A stretch of 64,000 nt of DNA, from positions 16,458 to 80,457 of the forward strand of contig CALUMZ010000005.1 in NCBI GenBank assembly GCA_944321865.1. The letters are read 5' to 3'. A model generated the notes under the pieces. It was not told the origin of the DNA and searched no databases. It saw nothing but the letters and a program-made list of their open reading frames with translations. Of the stretch, positions 52,479-62,103 are shown piece by piece; within the stretch, counting starts at the first letter, position 1, and the number at the start of each line of letters is the position of its first letter. This stretch comes from an uncultured Muribaculaceae bacterium (GTDB lineage: Bacteria; Bacteroidota; Bacteroidia; Bacteroidales; Muribaculaceae). A program made the position numbers and the translations under genes.

Positions 52479-53093
52479 ATGGAAAAAAACAATAATAACA
52501 TATATCCCGTATTCGACAAAATGCTCGGCCGCGCCGACAAGGAAGCACTGCTCGGCCAACACGGGCTGATGGTGTGGTTCACCGGGCTGAGCGGCTCGGG
52601 GAAAAGCACCGTGGCGATAGCCCTTGAACGGGAATTGCAACGCCGCGGCATACTGTGCCGCCTGCTCGACGGCGACAACATTCGCACCGGTATCAACAAC
52701 AACCTCGGGTTCAGCGAAGAGGACCGCATCGAAAACATTCGCCGCATTGCCGAGGTGTCAAAGCTGTTTGTCGACACCGGCATCGTCACCCTTGCCGCCT
52801 TCATCAGCCCCATGAGGCAGATGCGGCAAATGGCTGCCGACATCATCGGCCGTGACGACTTCATCGAGGTGTATGTCAGCACACCCGTCGAGGAATGCGA
52901 ACGCCGCGACGTGAAAGGGCTGTATGCCCGTGCAAGAAAAGGCGAGATTAAAAATTTCACAGGCATCTCGGCACCTTTCGAGGCCCCCGAAAACCCGGCA
53001 CTCGCAATCGACACATCACGGTTGTCGTTGCAACAATCGGTCGAGGCCGTGTTACAACTAATCTTGCCAAAAATCAACAAAAAGAGAAATTAA
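52479..53093 (+). CDS. cysC: Adenylyl-sulfate (APS) kinase
   Basis: It phosphorylates adenosine 5'-phosphosulfate to PAPS. Walker A is WFTGLSGSGKSTVAIALE near residue 40. LDGDNIRTGINNNLGFSEEDR is the APS-binding segment, and FIEVYVSTPVEECERRDVKGLYARAR with KNFTGISAPFEAPE completes the family pattern. The length is 204 residues. It is encoded separately from cysN. The operon supplies PAPS to the sulfotransferase downstream. Confidence 0.95.
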   Translation: MEKNNNNIYPVFDKMLGRADKEALLGQHGLMVWFTGLSGSGKSTVAIALERELQRRGILCRLLDGDNIRTGINNNLGFSEEDRIENIRRIAEVSKLFVDTGIVTLAAFISPMRQMRQMAADIIGRDDFIEVYVSTPVEECERRDVKGLYARARKGEIKNFTGISAPFEAPENPALAIDTSRLSLQQSVEAVLQLILPKINKKRN

Positions 53094-53111
53094 GATTTGA
53101 TTCTGAACATA

Positions 53112-54023
53112 ATGGAAGAGAACTACAAGCTGAGCCACCTGAAAGAACTCGAAGCCGAGTCTATTCACATCATTCGTGAAGTGGCAGCAGAATTTGAAAA
53201 TCCGGTAATGCTTTACAGCATCGGCAAGGACTCCAGCGTGATGGTGCGACTTGCCGAAAAGGCTTTTTATCCGGGCAAGGTACCATTCCCGCTAATGCAC
53301 ATCGACTCGAAATGGAAATTCAAGGAAATGATTCAATTCCGTGACGAGTATGCAAAAAAATATGGCTGGAACTTGATTGTGGAAAGCAATATGGAGGCTT
53401 TCCGCGCCGGGGTGGGACCGTTCACCCACGGCAGCAAGGTGCACACCGACTTGATGAAAACGCAAGCCCTGTTGCACGCCTTGGACAAGTATAAATTCGA
53501 CGCCGCATTTGGCGGTGCACGGCGCGACGAAGAAAAATCACGTGCCAAGGAACGTATATTCTCGTTCCGCGACCGCTTCCACCAGTGGGACCCCAAGAAC
53601 CAACGCCCCGAGCTGTGGGACATTTACAACACGCGCATACACAAGGGCGAAAGCATTCGCGTATTTCCGCTCAGCAACTGGACCGAGCTTGATATTTGGC
53701 AATACATCCGACTTGAGAAGATTCCAATCGTACCGCTGTATTTCGCAAAGATGCGTCCGGTGGTGGAAATCGACGGAAACTTGATTATGCCCGACGACGA
53801 CCGCCTGCCCGAAAAATACCGCGACAAGATTCAGATGAAGATGGTACGCTTCCGCACGCTTGGCTGTTGGCCGCTCACCGGTGCCGTTGAGAGCAATGCC
53901 GACACCATCGAAAAGATTGTGGAAGAGATGATGACCACCACCAAGAGCGAACGCACCACGCGCGTCATCGACTTTGACCAAGAAGCCAGCATGGAGCAGA
54001 AAAAGCGCGAAGGATACTTCTGA
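53112..54023 (+). CDS. cysD: Sulfate adenylyltransferase subunit 2
   Basis: The ATP-pyrophosphatase subunit of ATP sulfurylase. [20 protein letters not shown] is the PP-loop near residue 40, and [22 protein letters not shown] and [20 protein letters not shown] are family blocks. It ends with the usual QKKREGYF. The length is 303 residues from the ATG at 53112 (an in-frame start at 53097 is less likely). It works as a heterodimer with CysN, whose gene follows after 208 bases that contain a repeat. Confidence 0.96.
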   Translation: MEENYKLSHLKELEAESIHIIREVAAEFENPVMLYSIGKDSSVMVRLAEKAFYPGKVPFPLMHIDSKWKFKEMIQFRDEYAKKYGWNLIVESNMEAFRAGVGPFTHGSKVHTDLMKTQALLHALDKYKFDAAFGGARRDEEKSRAKERIFSFRDRFHQWDPKNQRPELWDIYNTRIHKGESIRVFPLSNWTELDIWQYIRLEKIPIVPLYFAKMRPVVEIDGNLIMPDDDRLPEKYRDKIQMKMVRFRTLGCWPLTGAVESNADTIEKIVEEMMTTTKSERTTRVIDFDQEASMEQKKREGYF

Positions 54024-54231
54024 CAATTGACAATTAACAATTTTATTTAATGAATGCTCGCAAAATGCCAGTGTATGATGATGTAGAGACGCAAAATCTT
54101 GCGTCTCCGGCCATAAAACATTAACAGGAATGTCTCGTTGACACGAGACGCAAAATTTTGCGTCTCTACAATTGGGAGGATGCAGACATTCATTTATATT
54201 TTAAGATTAACGTGATTTAAAGATTGGGAAA
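54024..54231. repeat. Repeat copy R7 (core only) between cysD and cysN
   Basis: Two palindromes are present without the terminal ends: GTAGAGACGCAAAA / TCTTGCGTCTCC at 54083-54108 and GAGACGCAAAATTTTGCGTC at 54144-54163, flanked by TCTCGTTGACACGAGACG. AT-rich AATTGACAATTAACAATT follows the cysD stop. The insertion separates two genes whose products form one enzyme, so the hairpins are probably transcribed with the operon. No other feature is seen in the 208 bases. Confidence 0.8.
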
Positions 54232-55731
54232 ATGGATAACAACATAAACGGGAGCGATGCTTATTCCGACAATTCCAACAAATTGTCAATTGCAGAGTTT
54301 CTCGACAAGGACGAGAAAAAAGACCTGCTGCGATTCTTGACGGCAGGCTCGGTCGACGATGGCAAGTCAACCCTCATCGGCCACCTGCTTTACGACAGCA
54401 AAAAAATATATGAAGACCAGCTTGTGGCATTGAAACGCGACAGCAAGCGCATGGGAAACGCCGGCGACCACATTGACTATGCCCTGCTGCTCGACGGGCT
54501 GAAGGCCGAACGCGAACAGGGTATCACCATCGACGTGGCTTACCGCTATTTCTCGACCAACAACCGCAAGTTCATCATCGCCGACACTCCGGGACACGAA
54601 CAATATACCCGCAACATGATTACCGGCGGCTCGACGGCCAACTTGGCCGTGATTCTTGTCGATGCCCGCCTCGGCGTTATCACGCAGACGCGCCGCCACA
54701 CATTCCTTGTGTCACTGTTGGGCATAAAACATGTGGTGCTGGCAGTCAACAAGATGGACTTGGTTGACTTCTCCGAAAGTCGTTTCAACGAAATAGTGGC
54801 CGAATACATGGACTTCATCGGCAAATTAGATATTCCCGACGTGACTTGCATTCCATTGTCGGCGCTCGAAGGCGACAACGTGGTGGAAAAGTCGGAGCGC
54901 ACTCCGTGGTACAACGGCAAGACATTACTTGAATACCTCGAAACAGTGGAAATCGACAACGACCACAATTTCACCGACTTCCGCTATCCGGTGCAATATG
55001 TGTCGCGTCCCAACCTCGACTTCCGCGGCTTCTGCGCCAAGGTGGCATCGGGCGTGGTGCGCAAGGGCGACGAGGTAGTGGCCCTGCCTTCGGGTAAACG
55101 GTCGCACGTGAAAAGCATCGTAACATACGACAACCCCGACCTTGACTACGCATTCCCGCCACAATCGGTGACATTGACACTCGAAGACGAAATCGACGTG
55201 TCGCGTGGCGACATGCTCGTCCACCCCGACAACATGCCTCTCATGGGACGTAACTTTGAGGCAATGCTCGTGTGGATGGACGAAGAGGTAATGGATGCCA
55301 ACAAGTCTTTCTTCATAAAACAAACCACCAACACCAGCCGCGCCCACATCGACAGCATCAAATACAAGGTCGATGTCAACACAATGGAACACCTGTCGGT
55401 CGATAACGGCAAGCTCTCCAAAGAGACGCTTCCACTGCAACTCAACCAGATTGCACGTGTCGTCATAACCACCGCACGAGAATTATTCTTCGACCCGTTC
55501 AAGAAGAACAAAGCCACAGGGTCGTTTATACTCATCGACCCCATAAGCAACAACACCAGTGCAGTGGGCATGATTATCAACAAGATTGACGACAAGGAAA
55601 TGCTCACCGATGTTGACCTGCCCACACTCGACTTGCCAAAACTCGGCATAACACCCGAGCACTATGATGCCGTGGAACGCGCAGCCCGCGAACTATACCG
55701 GCAAGGAATAGAAATAAAAATCATCAAGTAA
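54232..55731 (+). CDS. cysN: Sulfate adenylyltransferase subunit 1 (GTPase)
   Basis: A translation-factor-type GTPase that drives APS synthesis by CysD. G1 is [20 protein letters not shown]3 is [20 protein letters not shown], and G4 is [12 protein letters not shown]. The C-terminal beta-barrel region has [18 protein letters not shown]. The length of 499 residues lacks a fused CysC domain, in agreement with the separate cysC gene. It is followed 26 bases later by the sulfotransferase. Confidence 0.96.
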   Translation: MDNNINGSDAYSDNSNKLSIAEFLDKDEKKDLLRFLTAGSVDDGKSTLIGHLLYDSKKIYEDQLVALKRDSKRMGNAGDHIDYALLLDGLKAEREQGITIDVAYRYFSTNNRKFIIADTPGHEQYTRNMITGGSTANLAVILVDARLGVITQTRRHTFLVSLLGIKHVVLAVNKMDLVDFSESRFNEIVAEYMDFIGKLDIPDVTCIPLSALEGDNVVEKSERTPWYNGKTLLEYLETVEIDNDHNFTDFRYPVQYVSRPNLDFRGFCAKVASGVVRKGDEVVALPSGKRSHVKSIVTYDNPDLDYAFPPQSVTLTLEDEIDVSRGDMLVHPDNMPLMGRNFEAMLVWMDEEVMDANKSFFIKQTTNTSRAHIDSIKYKVDVNTMEHLSVDNGKLSKETLPLQLNQIARVVITTARELFFDPFKKNKATGSFILIDPISNNTSAVGMIINKIDDKEMLTDVDLPTLDLPKLGITPEHYDAVERAARELYRQGIEIKIIK

Positions 55732-55757
55732 GCATTTACACACAGGTAGAGAAGAAT

Positions 55758-56867
55758 ATGGGACTTTTAGATTTCAACAAGCTGCCGGTTAACACCTTGG
55801 TTGGTGCCGACTGGAACACATTCAAGCAAGCAACTGCCGGGCGCAAAATCGACAAAGGTTACAAAACCAAGTTTATCCTAACCAAAAGCGTGTGCCGGCT
55901 AATGTCGCTATTCGCCTCGGCCCAAGACCGCCGCTACGATAAGTTGCTAAAGTCTAAGCCTCTCGAGCACGACCCGCTGTTCATTCTCGGGCACTGGCGC
56001 AGCGGCACCACATTTGTCCACAACGTGCTTGCCTGCGACAAGCACTTCGGATTCTGCACCACCTACCAGACGGTATTCCCGCACTTGATGATGTGGGGAC
56101 AACCGTTTTTCAAGAAGACGATGAGTTGGCTCATGCCCGACCACCGTCCTACCGACAACATGGAACTTGCCGTGGACTTGCCGCAAGAAGAGGAGTTTGC
56201 CCTTTCCAACATGACTCCCTACAACTACTACAACTTTTGGTTCTTCCCACGGCATACGCAGGAATATGCCGACAAGTACCTGCTGATGGACCAAATCACC
56301 GACACGGAGTTGAAGCAGTTTGAAGAAGTGTTCACCAAGTTGATAAAAATATCGCTGTGGAACACCGGCGGCACTCAATTCCTTAGCAAAAATCCGCCGC
56401 ACACGGGTCGCGTGCGCGAATTGGTAAAAATGTTCCCCAATGCCAAGTTCATCTACCTGATGCGCAACCCTTACACAGTATTTGAAAGCACCCGCAGCTT
56501 TTACGGCAACACCATCAAGCCGCTGCAATTGCAACGAATAGGCGACGACGAACTTGAACAAAACATCTTGTCGGTGTATGCAAAACTATATCACAAGTAC
56601 GAGGCCGACAAGGCTTGCATTCCGGCAGGAAACCTCATCGAAGTAAAGTTTGAGGACTTCGAGGCCGACGCAATGGGCATGACCGAGAAAATTTACCACA
56701 CCCTCAACCTACCGGGACTTGACGAGGCACGGCCGGCAATAGAGGCATACGTGGGCGGAAAGAAAGGATACAAAAAGAACAAATACAAATATGACGAGCG
56801 CACTGTGAAATTAGTCCAAGACAATTGGGGATTTGCCCTGCAAGACTGGGACTACCACCTCGAATAA
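55758..56867 (+). CDS. PAPS-dependent sulfotransferase
   Basis: LFILGHWRSGTTFVHNVLA near residue 73 is the 5'-phosphosulfate-binding loop and IYLMRNPYTVFESTRSFYG near residue 230 the 3'-phosphate-binding region of the sulfotransferase-3 family. The length is 369 residues. It transfers sulfate from PAPS to a hydroxyl. The gene order permease-cysC-cysD-cysN-sulfotransferase resembles the Bacteroides thetaiotaomicron cluster whose sulfotransferase BT0416 was shown to sulfate cholesterol and other steroids; the substrate here is inferred by this resemblance only. Confidence 0.88.
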   Translation: MGLLDFNKLPVNTLVGADWNTFKQATAGRKIDKGYKTKFILTKSVCRLMSLFASAQDRRYDKLLKSKPLEHDPLFILGHWRSGTTFVHNVLACDKHFGFCTTYQTVFPHLMMWGQPFFKKTMSWLMPDHRPTDNMELAVDLPQEEEFALSNMTPYNYYNFWFFPRHTQEYADKYLLMDQITDTELKQFEEVFTKLIKISLWNTGGTQFLSKNPPHTGRVRELVKMFPNAKFIYLMRNPYTVFESTRSFYGNTIKPLQLQRIGDDELEQNILSVYAKLYHKYEADKACIPAGNLIEVKFEDFEADAMGMTEKIYHTLNLPGLDEARPAIEAYVGGKKGYKKNKYKYDERTVKLVQDNWGFALQDWDYHLE

Positions 56868-56905
56868 ATACCAACGTGCACTCAAATTGAAAGGAACTTC
56901 TGTTT

Positions 56906-57865
56906 ATGAAATCGTTTAAACTAACATTGGCCTCGTTGCTGCTGACGCTGTGCGGCGGCGTGGCTTTCGCCCAACCCGGCGTGTACATGATAAACTACGG
57001 CGACATGGACCACTGGATTGACCGCCAAATCAAGGAGTCGGGTATCATAGGCGGCGACACCAAACATGTGTGGGCAATAGGTCCCACAATGACCATCGAA
57101 GGCGACGAAGCATACACCAACAAGGGTGGCTCGCCGTGGGCTTCGTCAAACGTCATGGCCAAAGTGGTTGGTATAACCAAGACCAACACTTCGGTTTTTC
57201 CCGAGAAACGCGGCAACGGTTATTGCGCTCGCCTCGAAACACGCATGGAAAAAGTGAAAGTGCTGGGACTCATCAATATGGAGGTGCTTGCCGCAGGCTC
57301 CATATTCCTCGGCAACGTGCATGAACCCATAAAAGGCACCAAGAACCCGCAAAAGATGCTCAACTCGGGCATACCGTTCACCAAGAAGCCACGGGCAGTG
57401 ATGTTTGACTACAAAGTGCAGATGTCGCCGCGCACCAACCGCATCAAGTCGACCGGCTTCGGCAGCAAGGAGGAGATTGCCGGGCGCGACTTGCACGAAG
57501 TGAACCTGTTCCTGCAACGGCGTTGGGAAGATGCCGAAGGCAACATTTTCGCAGAGCGCATCGGCACCATGGTGGTGCGCTTCAGCAAAGATTGCGACTG
57601 GCAAAACAATGCACAATTTACAATCATGTATGGCGACATCACCAACGACCCGGCATACGATGAAAGCATGATGGGACTCAACTCAACCGTGCGCTATGCA
57701 GTCAACAGCGAGGGTGAAAGTGTGCCCATAAAAGAAGTTGGATGGGGCGATGCCGACGACACCCCCACCCACATTCAAATGCAATTCACGGCAAGCCACG
57801 GCGGTGCCTACATAGGTTCGCCCGGCAACATCCTGTGGATCGACAATGTGAAACTGGTATACTGA
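56906..57865 (+). CDS. Secreted PCMD-domain protein
   Basis: A signal peptide (LTLASLLLTLCGGVAFAQ) is followed by a domain containing PWASSNVMAKVVGITKTNTS, CARLETRMEKVKVLGLINMEV, AAGSIFLGNVHEPIKGTKNP and ending in PGNILWIDNVKLVY, the pattern of the PCMD (putative carbohydrate metabolism) family. It has 319 residues. The family folds as a carbohydrate-binding-like beta-sandwich, without known catalysis. It follows the sulfotransferase after 38 bases and may bind the sulfated product or its precursor; this is inference. Confidence 0.75.
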   Translation: MKSFKLTLASLLLTLCGGVAFAQPGVYMINYGDMDHWIDRQIKESGIIGGDTKHVWAIGPTMTIEGDEAYTNKGGSPWASSNVMAKVVGITKTNTSVFPEKRGNGYCARLETRMEKVKVLGLINMEVLAAGSIFLGNVHEPIKGTKNPQKMLNSGIPFTKKPRAVMFDYKVQMSPRTNRIKSTGFGSKEEIAGRDLHEVNLFLQRRWEDAEGNIFAERIGTMVVRFSKDCDWQNNAQFTIMYGDITNDPAYDESMMGLNSTVRYAVNSEGESVPIKEVGWGDADDTPTHIQMQFTASHGGAYIGSPGNILWIDNVKLVY

Positions 57866-57890
57866 CACAAATCTCTGTAAAACGTAGAAA

Positions 57891-58760
57891 ATGAATAAGA
57901 CCTTGCATAACAATGCAGTGTTGCTGATGCACTGCCCCGACCAGCCGGGCATACTTGCATCGGTGACTGAGTTCATAAACACCAACGGCGGTAACATCTT
58001 GTATCTCGACCAATATGTCGACCGCGTCAACGGCATATTTTACATGCGTGTGGAATGGGACCTCGACAAGTTCCTAATCCCGAAAGAGAAAATCAACGAC
58101 TACATATACACCCTCTATGCCCAACGTTACGACATGGAATACAGCTTGTCGTTTACCGACCGGCCGCAGCGCATGGCACTGTTCGTTTCAAAAATGTCGC
58201 ATTGCCTTTACGACATTCTCGCACGCTACACTGCCGGAGACTGGGACGTGGAAATTCCGTTGATTATCAGCAACCACCCCGACTTGGAAATGGTGGGACG
58301 GCAATTCAATATTCCATATTACGTGATACCTGTCAACCGCGACAACAAGGCCGAAATGGAAGAAAAGGAATTTGCCTTGCTTGATGAATATGGCATTGAT
58401 TTCATCGTCCTTGCCCGGTATATGCAAGTGCTGTCAGAGGATTTCATTAATCGCTATCCCAACCGCATTATAAACATACACCACTCGTTCTTGCCTGCTT
58501 TCGTCGGTGCAAAGCCCTACCATGCGGCTTACGAGCGCGGGGTGAAGCTGATTGGCGCAACAAGCCACTATGTGACTACCGAACTTGATGCAGGCCCCAT
58601 TATCGAACAAGACATCGTGAGAATTACACATAAAGATACCGTTGCCGACTTAATCCACAAAGGGCGCGACCTCGAAAAGATTGTGCTGTCGCGCGCCGTC
58701 GAGAAGCACATACAACGCAAAATATTGTCGTTCCGCAACAAGACTATCGTTTTCAGTTAA
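57891..58760 (+). CDS. purU: Formyltetrahydrofolate deformylase
   Basis: An N-terminal ACT domain (VLLMHCPDQPGILASVTEFI) is joined to a formyltransferase-like catalytic domain with MALFVSKMSHCLYDIL, NRIINIHHSFLPAFVGAKPY (His and the SLLP-type loop) and GATSHYVTTELDAGPII. It releases formate and THF from 10-formyl-THF, supplying formate to PurT and balancing one-carbon pools. The length, 289 residues, is standard. It lies 26 bases after the PCMD gene and 25 before hisH, on the same strand. Confidence 0.94.
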   Translation: MNKTLHNNAVLLMHCPDQPGILASVTEFINTNGGNILYLDQYVDRVNGIFYMRVEWDLDKFLIPKEKINDYIYTLYAQRYDMEYSLSFTDRPQRMALFVSKMSHCLYDILARYTAGDWDVEIPLIISNHPDLEMVGRQFNIPYYVIPVNRDNKAEMEEKEFALLDEYGIDFIVLARYMQVLSEDFINRYPNRIINIHHSFLPAFVGAKPYHAAYERGVKLIGATSHYVTTELDAGPIIEQDIVRITHKDTVADLIHKGRDLEKIVLSRAVEKHIQRKILSFRNKTIVFS

Positions 58761-58785
58761 CAACGTGTATCTCCTGATACAAAAT

Positions 58786-59379
58786 ATGGATGCCGCAATC
58801 ATAAAATACAATGCAGGTAATGTGTTTTCGGTGGAATGCGCACTAAGGCGCATCGGCGCCGAAGCCATTGTCACCGACGACCCCGAAGTTATAACCCGGG
58901 CGCCGCGTGTAATATTCCCCGGCGTGGGCGAGGCATCGTCGGCGATGGCACACTTGCGCGAGCATCATCTCGACTCTGTAATCAAGTCGTTGCAATGCCC
59001 GGTGCTGGGTATTTGCATTGGCATGCAATTGCTATGCAAGCATTCCCAAGAAGGCGACACCGACTGCATAGGCATATTCGACTTGCCGGTGCTGCGTTTC
59101 GACAACAGCGACACCCCCGAGTTGAAAATCCCGCAAATGGGGTGGAACACTATCTCGGTAACACCCGGCAGCTTCGTCCCGGCTGAATGCGACAAGCGGT
59201 TTGCATATTTCGTACACAGCTATTACGTGCCATTGAACATGCACACATCGGCAGTTACCGATTACATAATCCCATACAGTGCGGCATTGCAGAAAGACAA
59301 TTTCTATGCCACGCAATTCCATCCCGAGAAAAGCGGCGACACGGGTGAAACAATACTAAAAAAATTCATGGAACTATGA
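58786..59379 (+). CDS. hisH: Imidazole glycerol-phosphate synthase, glutaminase subunit
   Basis: The class I glutamine amidotransferase that feeds ammonia to HisF. IFPGVGEASSAMAHL is the oxyanion strand, LGICIGMQLLCKHS carries the nucleophile Cys near residue 77, and ATQFHPEKSG the catalytic His and Glu. The length is 197 residues from the ATG at 58786. It overlaps hisA by four bases. Only hisH, hisA and hisF are here, so the remaining his genes are elsewhere. Confidence 0.95.
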   Translation: MDAAIIKYNAGNVFSVECALRRIGAEAIVTDDPEVITRAPRVIFPGVGEASSAMAHLREHHLDSVIKSLQCPVLGICIGMQLLCKHSQEGDTDCIGIFDLPVLRFDNSDTPELKIPQMGWNTISVTPGSFVPAECDKRFAYFVHSYYVPLNMHTSAVTDYIIPYSAALQKDNFYATQFHPEKSGDTGETILKKFMEL

Positions 59380-60104
59380 TAACCATAATCCCTGCAATCG
59401 ACATAATCGGTGGCAAGTGTGTAAGGCTCACACAGGGCGACTACGGGCGCAGCACCGAGTATGGCTCGCCTCTCGACATGGCTCGCGCATTTGAAGATGC
59501 CGGCTGCCGACGGCTGCACCTTGTCGACCTCGACGGGGCACGTGCAAGCCATATAGTAAACTACCGTGTACTCGAAACCATCGCCACTCGCACAGGGCTG
59601 ACGATAGACTTCGGCGGCGGGGTGAAAAGCGATGAAGACTTGCACATAGCATTCGATTGCGGGGCTGCGATGGTCACCGGCGGCAGCATTGCAGCATTGC
59701 AGCCCGACGTGTTCATGAAATGGCTCGAAACATACGGGAACAATCGCATCATACTCGGAGCCGACGCCCGTGACGGGAAGATTGCCACAAACGGGTGGAA
59801 CAAAAGCAGCAACATCGATGTAACTGAATTTATTAGCGGCTATGCCGGCAAGGGCATTACCAAAGTCATCTGCACCGATATTGCATGCGACGGCACTCTG
59901 CAAGGCCCATCCATCGAGCTATACAAGAAAATCCTTGCCGCCACACCCGAATTGCAACTCATTGCCAGCGGCGGTGTTTCTTCGATTGCCGACTTGGAAC
60001 TCCTCGACGAAGCCGGGGTGCATCAAGCAATTGTCGGCAAAGCCATATACGAGGGCAAAATATCACTGAAAGAATTAGAACAACTCAACCTGCTCAACTC
60101 ATAA
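59376..60104 (+). CDS. hisA: ProFAR isomerase
   Basis: A TIM-barrel isomerase for N'-[(5'-phosphoribosyl)formimino]-AICAR ribonucleotide. [20 protein letters not shown] carries the N-terminal Asp and phosphate site, [10 protein letters not shown] and [14 protein letters not shown] the middle, and [15 protein letters not shown] the C-terminal phosphate site. The length is 242 residues. Its start overlaps hisH and its stop overlaps hisF by one base. Confidence 0.95.
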   Translation: MITIIPAIDIIGGKCVRLTQGDYGRSTEYGSPLDMARAFEDAGCRRLHLVDLDGARASHIVNYRVLETIATRTGLTIDFGGGVKSDEDLHIAFDCGAAMVTGGSIAALQPDVFMKWLETYGNNRIILGADARDGKIATNGWNKSSNIDVTEFISGYAGKGITKVICTDIACDGTLQGPSIELYKKILAATPELQLIASGGVSSIADLELLDEAGVHQAIVGKAIYEGKISLKELEQLNLLNS

Positions 60105-60859
60105 TGCTTGCAAAACGCATCATACCTTGCCTTGACGTAAAAGACGGAATGACAGTGAAAGGCGTGAACTTCCTGAACCTGCGTTCGGCCGGCGACCCTG
60201 TGGAACTGGGCCGGCGGTATAGCGAGGAGGGTGCCGACGAACTCGTGTATCTCGACATCACTGCATCATACGAAGGGCGCAAAACATTTGTCGACATAGT
60301 GAGGCGCGTGGCACAGGCAATCAACATTCCGTTCACCGTGGGAGGAGGAATTGGTTCGGTGTACGATGTAGACACACTGCTCGGCAACGGAGCCGACAAG
60401 GTGTCGGTCAATAGTGCCGCACTGAAACGTCCCGGGCTAATCGACGAAATTGCCCGTCACTTTGGCAACCAAGTATGCGTCGTGGCCATCGATGCCCGAT
60501 TTACCGATGGCAAGTGGGTGTGCTACCTTAAAGGAGGCAGGGAACGCACCGACAGGACCTTGCAAGAATGGGCACACGAAGCGCAGGAACGCGGTGCCGG
60601 TGAAATCCTGTTTACAAGCATGGACCACGACGGTACCCGCAACGGATATGCCTGCGATGCCCTTGCCGATTTGCACGACAGGCTGCAAATTCCCGTCATC
60701 GCCTCGGGCGGATGCGGTTGTGCCGCCCACATAGCCGACGCATTCAAGCTCGGCAAGGCCGATGCCGCACTTGCCGCCGGCATCTTCCACTTTGGCGACA
60801 CCGACATACCCTCACTTAAACAATACCTCCGCACCCAAGGCCTCCCCGTGCGCCTGTAA
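60104..60859 (+). CDS. hisF: Imidazole glycerol-phosphate synthase, cyclase subunit
   Basis: A TIM-barrel cyclase: [19 protein letters not shown] starts the protein with the catalytic Asp, [27 protein letters not shown], and [15 protein letters not shown] with the second catalytic Asp. [17 protein letters not shown] is the phosphate site. The length is 251 residues. It condenses PRFAR with ammonia from HisH to form IGP and AICAR. The start at 60104 overlaps the hisA stop by one base. Confidence 0.96.
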   Translation: MLAKRIIPCLDVKDGMTVKGVNFLNLRSAGDPVELGRRYSEEGADELVYLDITASYEGRKTFVDIVRRVAQAINIPFTVGGGIGSVYDVDTLLGNGADKVSVNSAALKRPGLIDEIARHFGNQVCVVAIDARFTDGKWVCYLKGGRERTDRTLQEWAHEAQERGAGEILFTSMDHDGTRNGYACDALADLHDRLQIPVIASGGCGCAAHIADAFKLGKADAALAAGIFHFGDTDIPSLKQYLRTQGLPVRL

Positions 60860-60894
60860 ACTCAAAACCGGTCAATTAATTTAGTCTTGGCACC

Positions 60895-61995
60895 ATGATA
60901 AAATTCCATAATGCCATTAATGAGAATGGCAAAATAATAAACATCAGCGATGTAACACAAGAGAACCGCGCCAAACATTACACATGTGTAGGCTGCGGAA
61001 AAGAAATGAGTGCCGTATTAGGCCAAGTCAAAGAACACCATTTTAGACACAAAGGCGATAGTTGCAGTTGGGAAAGCTACCTGCATAGTCTCGGGAAAAA
61101 ACTTATTAAAGAAAAGTTTGACAACCAAAAAGAATTCCTGATAAAATACAACGTTGAATATTTATGCGACAAAGTTAACAATTGCCAATTAGTAAAGATA
61201 GTTGACAAAAAATGTAATCGCAAAGAATTATTTATACAGGACTTAAAAAAAATATATAATATCTGCGAAGAAGAGAAAAACTACAAAGGTTACAGAGCAG
61301 ACCTAATGTTATCAAATAAAAATAACCCCAATATACCTCCAATTTTTTTAGAAATTGCAGTAACTCATGATTGCGAACAAAACAAGATAGAATCTGGCAT
61401 TCCAATCATTGAAATTAAATTAGGCGATGAAAATGTACTTCAAGACATAATGAAGACAGTATACATCTCAGATATTGACAATACTGCCATTCACTTTTAT
61501 AATATTGCACACCAATTTAATTCAATAATACCTTTAGACCGTTTTTGCATAACTAAAAATGATGATATTTTGCGTGGCTACTTAATTGAGAATGGACAAG
61601 ATGGGTTAAATTGTCGCAATGTAACCGATAGTGGAAACCACAGACAAAACTCAATCTATGAAATAGCCATCCCTTCAGGGATAAAATTAAACGGCGATAC
61701 AATTAATACCTACATGTTTGGTCTAATAAAAGCCTTTCACAAAGGTTTCAATATAAAATGCTGCTATATTTGTGAATTTTATACTCAATGTATTTTACAA
61801 AACATAGAATGCCTCAATACAGAAACAGGAGAGAAACAACTATTCCATAGTATCTATAATTCACAAGTTCAATATCTTGACAGATTCAAATTAGCTACAC
61901 ATTGTAATAATTATAATCCACGCCGTTATTTAATACAGATGTATTTAACAAGGACCAGTAGGGTTATTTCTTGGGAATGGGAAAAAACCGATTAA
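60895..61995 (+). CDS. CoiA-like protein with predicted PD-(D/E)xK nuclease domain
   Basis: The first 45 residues have YTCVGCGKEMSAVLGQVKEHHFRHK, a CxxC and HFRH pattern as in the N-terminal zinc-binding part of CoiA. Near residue 140, YRADLMLSN, then IFLEIAVTHDCEQ and ESGIPIIEIKLG, fits the D...ExA/K core and following strand of the restriction-endonuclease-like CoiA domain; a Cys-rich end (CCYICEFYTQCIL) follows. The protein is 366 residues and strongly A+T-rich compared with hisF. It follows hisF by 35 bases. CoiA is linked to competence or recombination in Gram-positives; here defence or DNA processing is a guess. Confidence 0.62.
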   Translation: MIKFHNAINENGKIINISDVTQENRAKHYTCVGCGKEMSAVLGQVKEHHFRHKGDSCSWESYLHSLGKKLIKEKFDNQKEFLIKYNVEYLCDKVNNCQLVKIVDKKCNRKELFIQDLKKIYNICEEEKNYKGYRADLMLSNKNNPNIPPIFLEIAVTHDCEQNKIESGIPIIEIKLGDENVLQDIMKTVYISDIDNTAIHFYNIAHQFNSIIPLDRFCITKNDDILRGYLIENGQDGLNCRNVTDSGNHRQNSIYEIAIPSGIKLNGDTINTYMFGLIKAFHKGFNIKCCYICEFYTQCILQNIECLNTETGEKQLFHSIYNSQVQYLDRFKLATHCNNYNPRRYLIQMYLTRTSRVISWEWEKTD

Positions 61996-62103
61996 CTACT
62001 ATATGAAATATATATACGATTAATTCATAAGTCCAACTTTTTTCACAAACCGTGGCGTTGCGGCAAGTAATTGATTATGTATACCTCCTATCTACACACC
62101 CTC

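Noticed and set aside
5336..54170. CRISPR array suggested by repeated GTAGAGACG palindromes
   Set aside because: Copies are far apart, have no regular spacers, and belong to a 175-bp element with inverted ends.
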